DNA of 15,526 bases from Pseudomonadota bacterium (GTDB lineage: Bacteria; Pseudomonadota; Gammaproteobacteria; Burkholderiales; Burkholderiaceae_D), in NCBI GenBank assembly GCA_023392035.1, contig JAEVZY010000044.1, positions 1 through 15,526 of the forward strand, written 5' to 3'. A model generated the notes under the pieces. It saw only the letters and a program-made list of their open reading frames with translations, made no database searches and was not told where the DNA came from. The position numbers were made by a program, and so were the translations under genes. Of this stretch, positions 13,951 through 15,526 are shown piece after piece (within the stretch, counting starts at the first letter, position 1; each line of letters starts with the position of its first letter).

Positions 13951-15024
13951 ATGAAGATTGCAATTCTGCCGGGCGACGGCATCGGTACCGAAATCATTGC
14001 CGAAGCAGTGAAGGTCTTGAACGCGCTGGATGAAAAGTTCGAGATGGAAAGTGCGCCGGTGGGCGGCGCCGGCTATGAAGCGCATGGACATCCCTTGCCG
14101 GAAGGCACGCTCAAGCTGGCCAAGGAAGCCGACGCCATCCTGTTCGGCGCGGTCGGCGACTGGAAGTACGACAAGCTGGAACGCGCGCTGCGCCCGGAGC
14201 AAGCCATTCTCGGCCTGCGCAAGAACCTGGGCCTGTTCGCCAACCTGCGTCCGGCCATCCTGTATCCGGAACTGGCGGGCGCTTCCACGCTCAAGCCGGA
14301 AGTGGTGTCCGGACTGGACATTTTGATCGTGCGTGAATTGACCGGCGACATCTATTTCGGCCAGCCGCGCGGGCTGCGCGAAGCGCCGGACGGTCCGTTC
14401 AAGGGCGCGCGCGAAGGTTTCGACACCATGCGCTACAGCGAGCCGGAAATCCGCCGCATTGCGCACGTGGCCTTCCAGACCGCGCAAAAGCGCAGCCGCC
14501 GCCTGACTTCTGTGGACAAGGCCAATGTGCTGGAGACCTTCCAGTTCTGGAAAGACATCGTCACCGACGTGGCGAAGGACTATCCGGATGTCGCGCTGGA
14601 GCATATGTATGTCGACAACGCTGCCATGCAACTGGTGCGCGCGCCGAAGAAGTTCGACGTGATTGTCACCGGCAACATGTTTGGCGACATCCTGTCGGAC
14701 GCGGCCGCCATGCTGACCGGCTCGATCGGCATGCTGCCCTCGGCTTCGCTGGACGCCAACAACAAGGGCTTGTACGAGCCCTCGCATGGTTCGGCCCCCG
14801 ACATTGCCGGCCGTGGCATCGCCAATCCGCTGGCCACGATTTTGTCGGCGGCCATGATGTTGCGCTATTCGCTGAACAAGGCGGAGCAGGCCGACCGCAT
14901 CGAAGCGGCGGTCAAGAAAGTGCTGGCGCAAGGTTTGCGCACGGCCGATATTTATGAAGAAGGATGCACCCGCGTCAGCACCTCGGAAATGGGTGCGGCG
15001 GTGGTCAAGGCGCTGGCTGCCTGA
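13951..15024 (+). CDS. leuB: 3-isopropylmalate dehydrogenase
   Basis: LeuB oxidatively decarboxylates 3-isopropylmalate to 2-oxoisocaproate using NAD+, the last pathway-specific step before transamination to leucine. The 357-residue protein starts with MKIAILPGDGIGTEI, shows the substrate-binding region ELTGDIYFGQPRG (about 130-142), and carries the family signature NMFGDILSDAAAMLTGSIGMLPSASL from about residue 242, which includes the metal-binding aspartates. Length is typical. It starts 22 bases after leuD without a clear ribosome site, so coupling or leader-independent initiation is likely. It is followed by a terminator-like hairpin and then asd. Confidence 0.97.
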   Translation: MKIAILPGDGIGTEIIAEAVKVLNALDEKFEMESAPVGGAGYEAHGHPLPEGTLKLAKEADAILFGAVGDWKYDKLERALRPEQAILGLRKNLGLFANLRPAILYPELAGASTLKPEVVSGLDILIVRELTGDIYFGQPRGLREAPDGPFKGAREGFDTMRYSEPEIRRIAHVAFQTAQKRSRRLTSVDKANVLETFQFWKDIVTDVAKDYPDVALEHMYVDNAAMQLVRAPKKFDVIVTGNMFGDILSDAAAMLTGSIGMLPSASLDANNKGLYEPSHGSAPDIAGRGIANPLATILSAAMMLRYSLNKAEQADRIEAAVKKVLAQGLRTADIYEEGCTRVSTSEMGAAVVKALAA

Positions 15025-15039
15025 GCCAGAGGTGAGAGT

Positions 15040-15067
15040 CGGGCTCGATGCAGCCCGCGGTTTTTTT
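15040..15067 (+). terminator. Intrinsic-terminator-like hairpin between leuB and asd
   Basis: CGGGCT (15040-15045) pairs with AGCCCG (15052-15057) around a six-base loop; CGG and then seven T's (15061-15067) follow. It lies 16 bases after the leuB stop and 14 bases before the asd start. The three-base gap before the T-run and the 6-bp stem suggest partial rather than complete termination. If asd depends on the leucine promoter, this would reduce its expression. Confidence 0.65.
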
Positions 15068-15080
15068 GCAGGGAATGATG

Positions 15081-15526
15081 ATGAAACTGGTTGGCTTGGT
15101 GGGTTGGCGCGGCATGGTGGGTTCGGTCCTGATGCAACGCATGCAGGAAGAGGGCGATTTCGCCCATATCGAACCGCTGTTTTTCTCCACTTCGAATGCC
15201 GGCGGCGCCGCGCCGAAGATGGCGAAGAATGAAACCAAACTGCAGGACGCAAACGACATCAAGGCGCTCTCGCGTTGCGACATCATCCTGACTTGCCAGG
15301 GCGGCGACTACACCTCCGAGATTTATCCCAAGCTGCGTTCCTCGGGCTGGAAGGGCCTCTGGATCGATGCCGCCTCCACCCTGCGCATGAAGGATGACGC
15401 CATCATCGTGCTCGATCCGGTCAATATGGACGTGATCAAGTCGGCGCTGGCGCGCGGCGTCAAGGATTTCATCGGCGGCAATTGCACCGTGTCCTGCATG
15501 CTGATGGGCCTGGGCGGCCTGTTCGC
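15081..15526 (+). CDS. asd: Aspartate-semialdehyde dehydrogenase (C-terminus cut by window edge)
   Basis: Asd reduces aspartyl phosphate to aspartate semialdehyde with NADPH, the branch point to lysine, diaminopimelate, threonine and methionine. The first 148 codons are present. The NADP-binding start MKLVGLVGWRGMVGSVLMQR matches the gammaproteobacterial/betaproteobacterial class. Three ATG codons run in a row (15075, 15078, 15081). The third is chosen because GGGA lies six bases before it and because it places the catalytic cysteine of GGNCTVSC at residue 135, the number known for E. coli Asd. The gene follows leuB and a terminator-like hairpin, with no space for a promoter between the hairpin and the gene. 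The family is certain. Confidence 0.96.
   Translation, partial: MKLVGLVGWRGMVGSVLMQRMQEEGDFAHIEPLFFSTSNAGGAAPKMAKNETKLQDANDIKALSRCDIILTCQGGDYTSEIYPKLRSSGWKGLWIDAASTLRMKDDAIIVLDPVNMDVIKSALARGVKDFIGGNCTVSCMLMGLGGLF

Noticed and set aside
13930..15252. A 440-codon open frame on the minus strand
   Set aside because: Antisense to leuB and the start of asd, both unmistakable.

Overview
The window looks like core chromosome of a high-GC betaproteobacterium, most likely Burkholderiales and probably near Oxalobacteraceae (Herbaspirillum/Collimonas-like). This rests on protein-level recognition and on gene order: leuC, an entericidin-type lipoprotein, leuD, leuB and asd in a row, and wrbA followed by a DUF2069 gene. 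No rRNA, tRNA, CRISPR array, transposase or phage gene was found. Both edges cut genes: an FAD-linked oxidase on the left and asd on the right.

Layout: (1) 1-1668, minus strand: wrbA, a DUF2069 membrane protein and an FAD-binding oxidase, tightly packed. (2) 1712-2998, plus: a YihY/BrkB-family membrane protein, divergent from wrbA across a short shared promoter region. (3) 3023-5145, minus: metY (homoserine-ester sulfhydrylase) with an alpha/beta hydrolase gene overlapping its stop. (4) 5286-7741, plus: a CBS-pair protein, then an LplT-like MFS transporter fused to a PlsC-type acyltransferase. (5) 7742-8401: a lower-GC interval with one unrecognised 136-residue gene on the minus strand. (6) 8402-11498, plus: aroC, an MFS transporter and a lipoprotein M48 metalloprotease, joined by 4-base start/stop overlaps. 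(7) 11499-15526, plus: the leucine cluster leuC, ecn-like, leuD, leuB, then an intrinsic-terminator-like hairpin and asd.

Several genes feed amino-acid synthesis. LeuC/LeuD isomerise and LeuB oxidatively decarboxylates the leucine intermediate. Asd makes aspartate semialdehyde, the precursor of homoserine, which (as its acyl ester) is the substrate of MetY. AroC makes chorismate. The rest is envelope and housekeeping: membrane proteins, lipoproteins, lysophospholipid handling and quinone redox.

I see no convincing new multi-gene system. The items most worth a second look are the low-GC orphan gene at 7807-8217, the four-copy 13-bp tandem repeat abutting the leuD ribosome-binding site, the lipoprotein gene inside the leucine operon, the inverted repeat flanking the leuC promoter, and the terminator-like hairpin just before asd.
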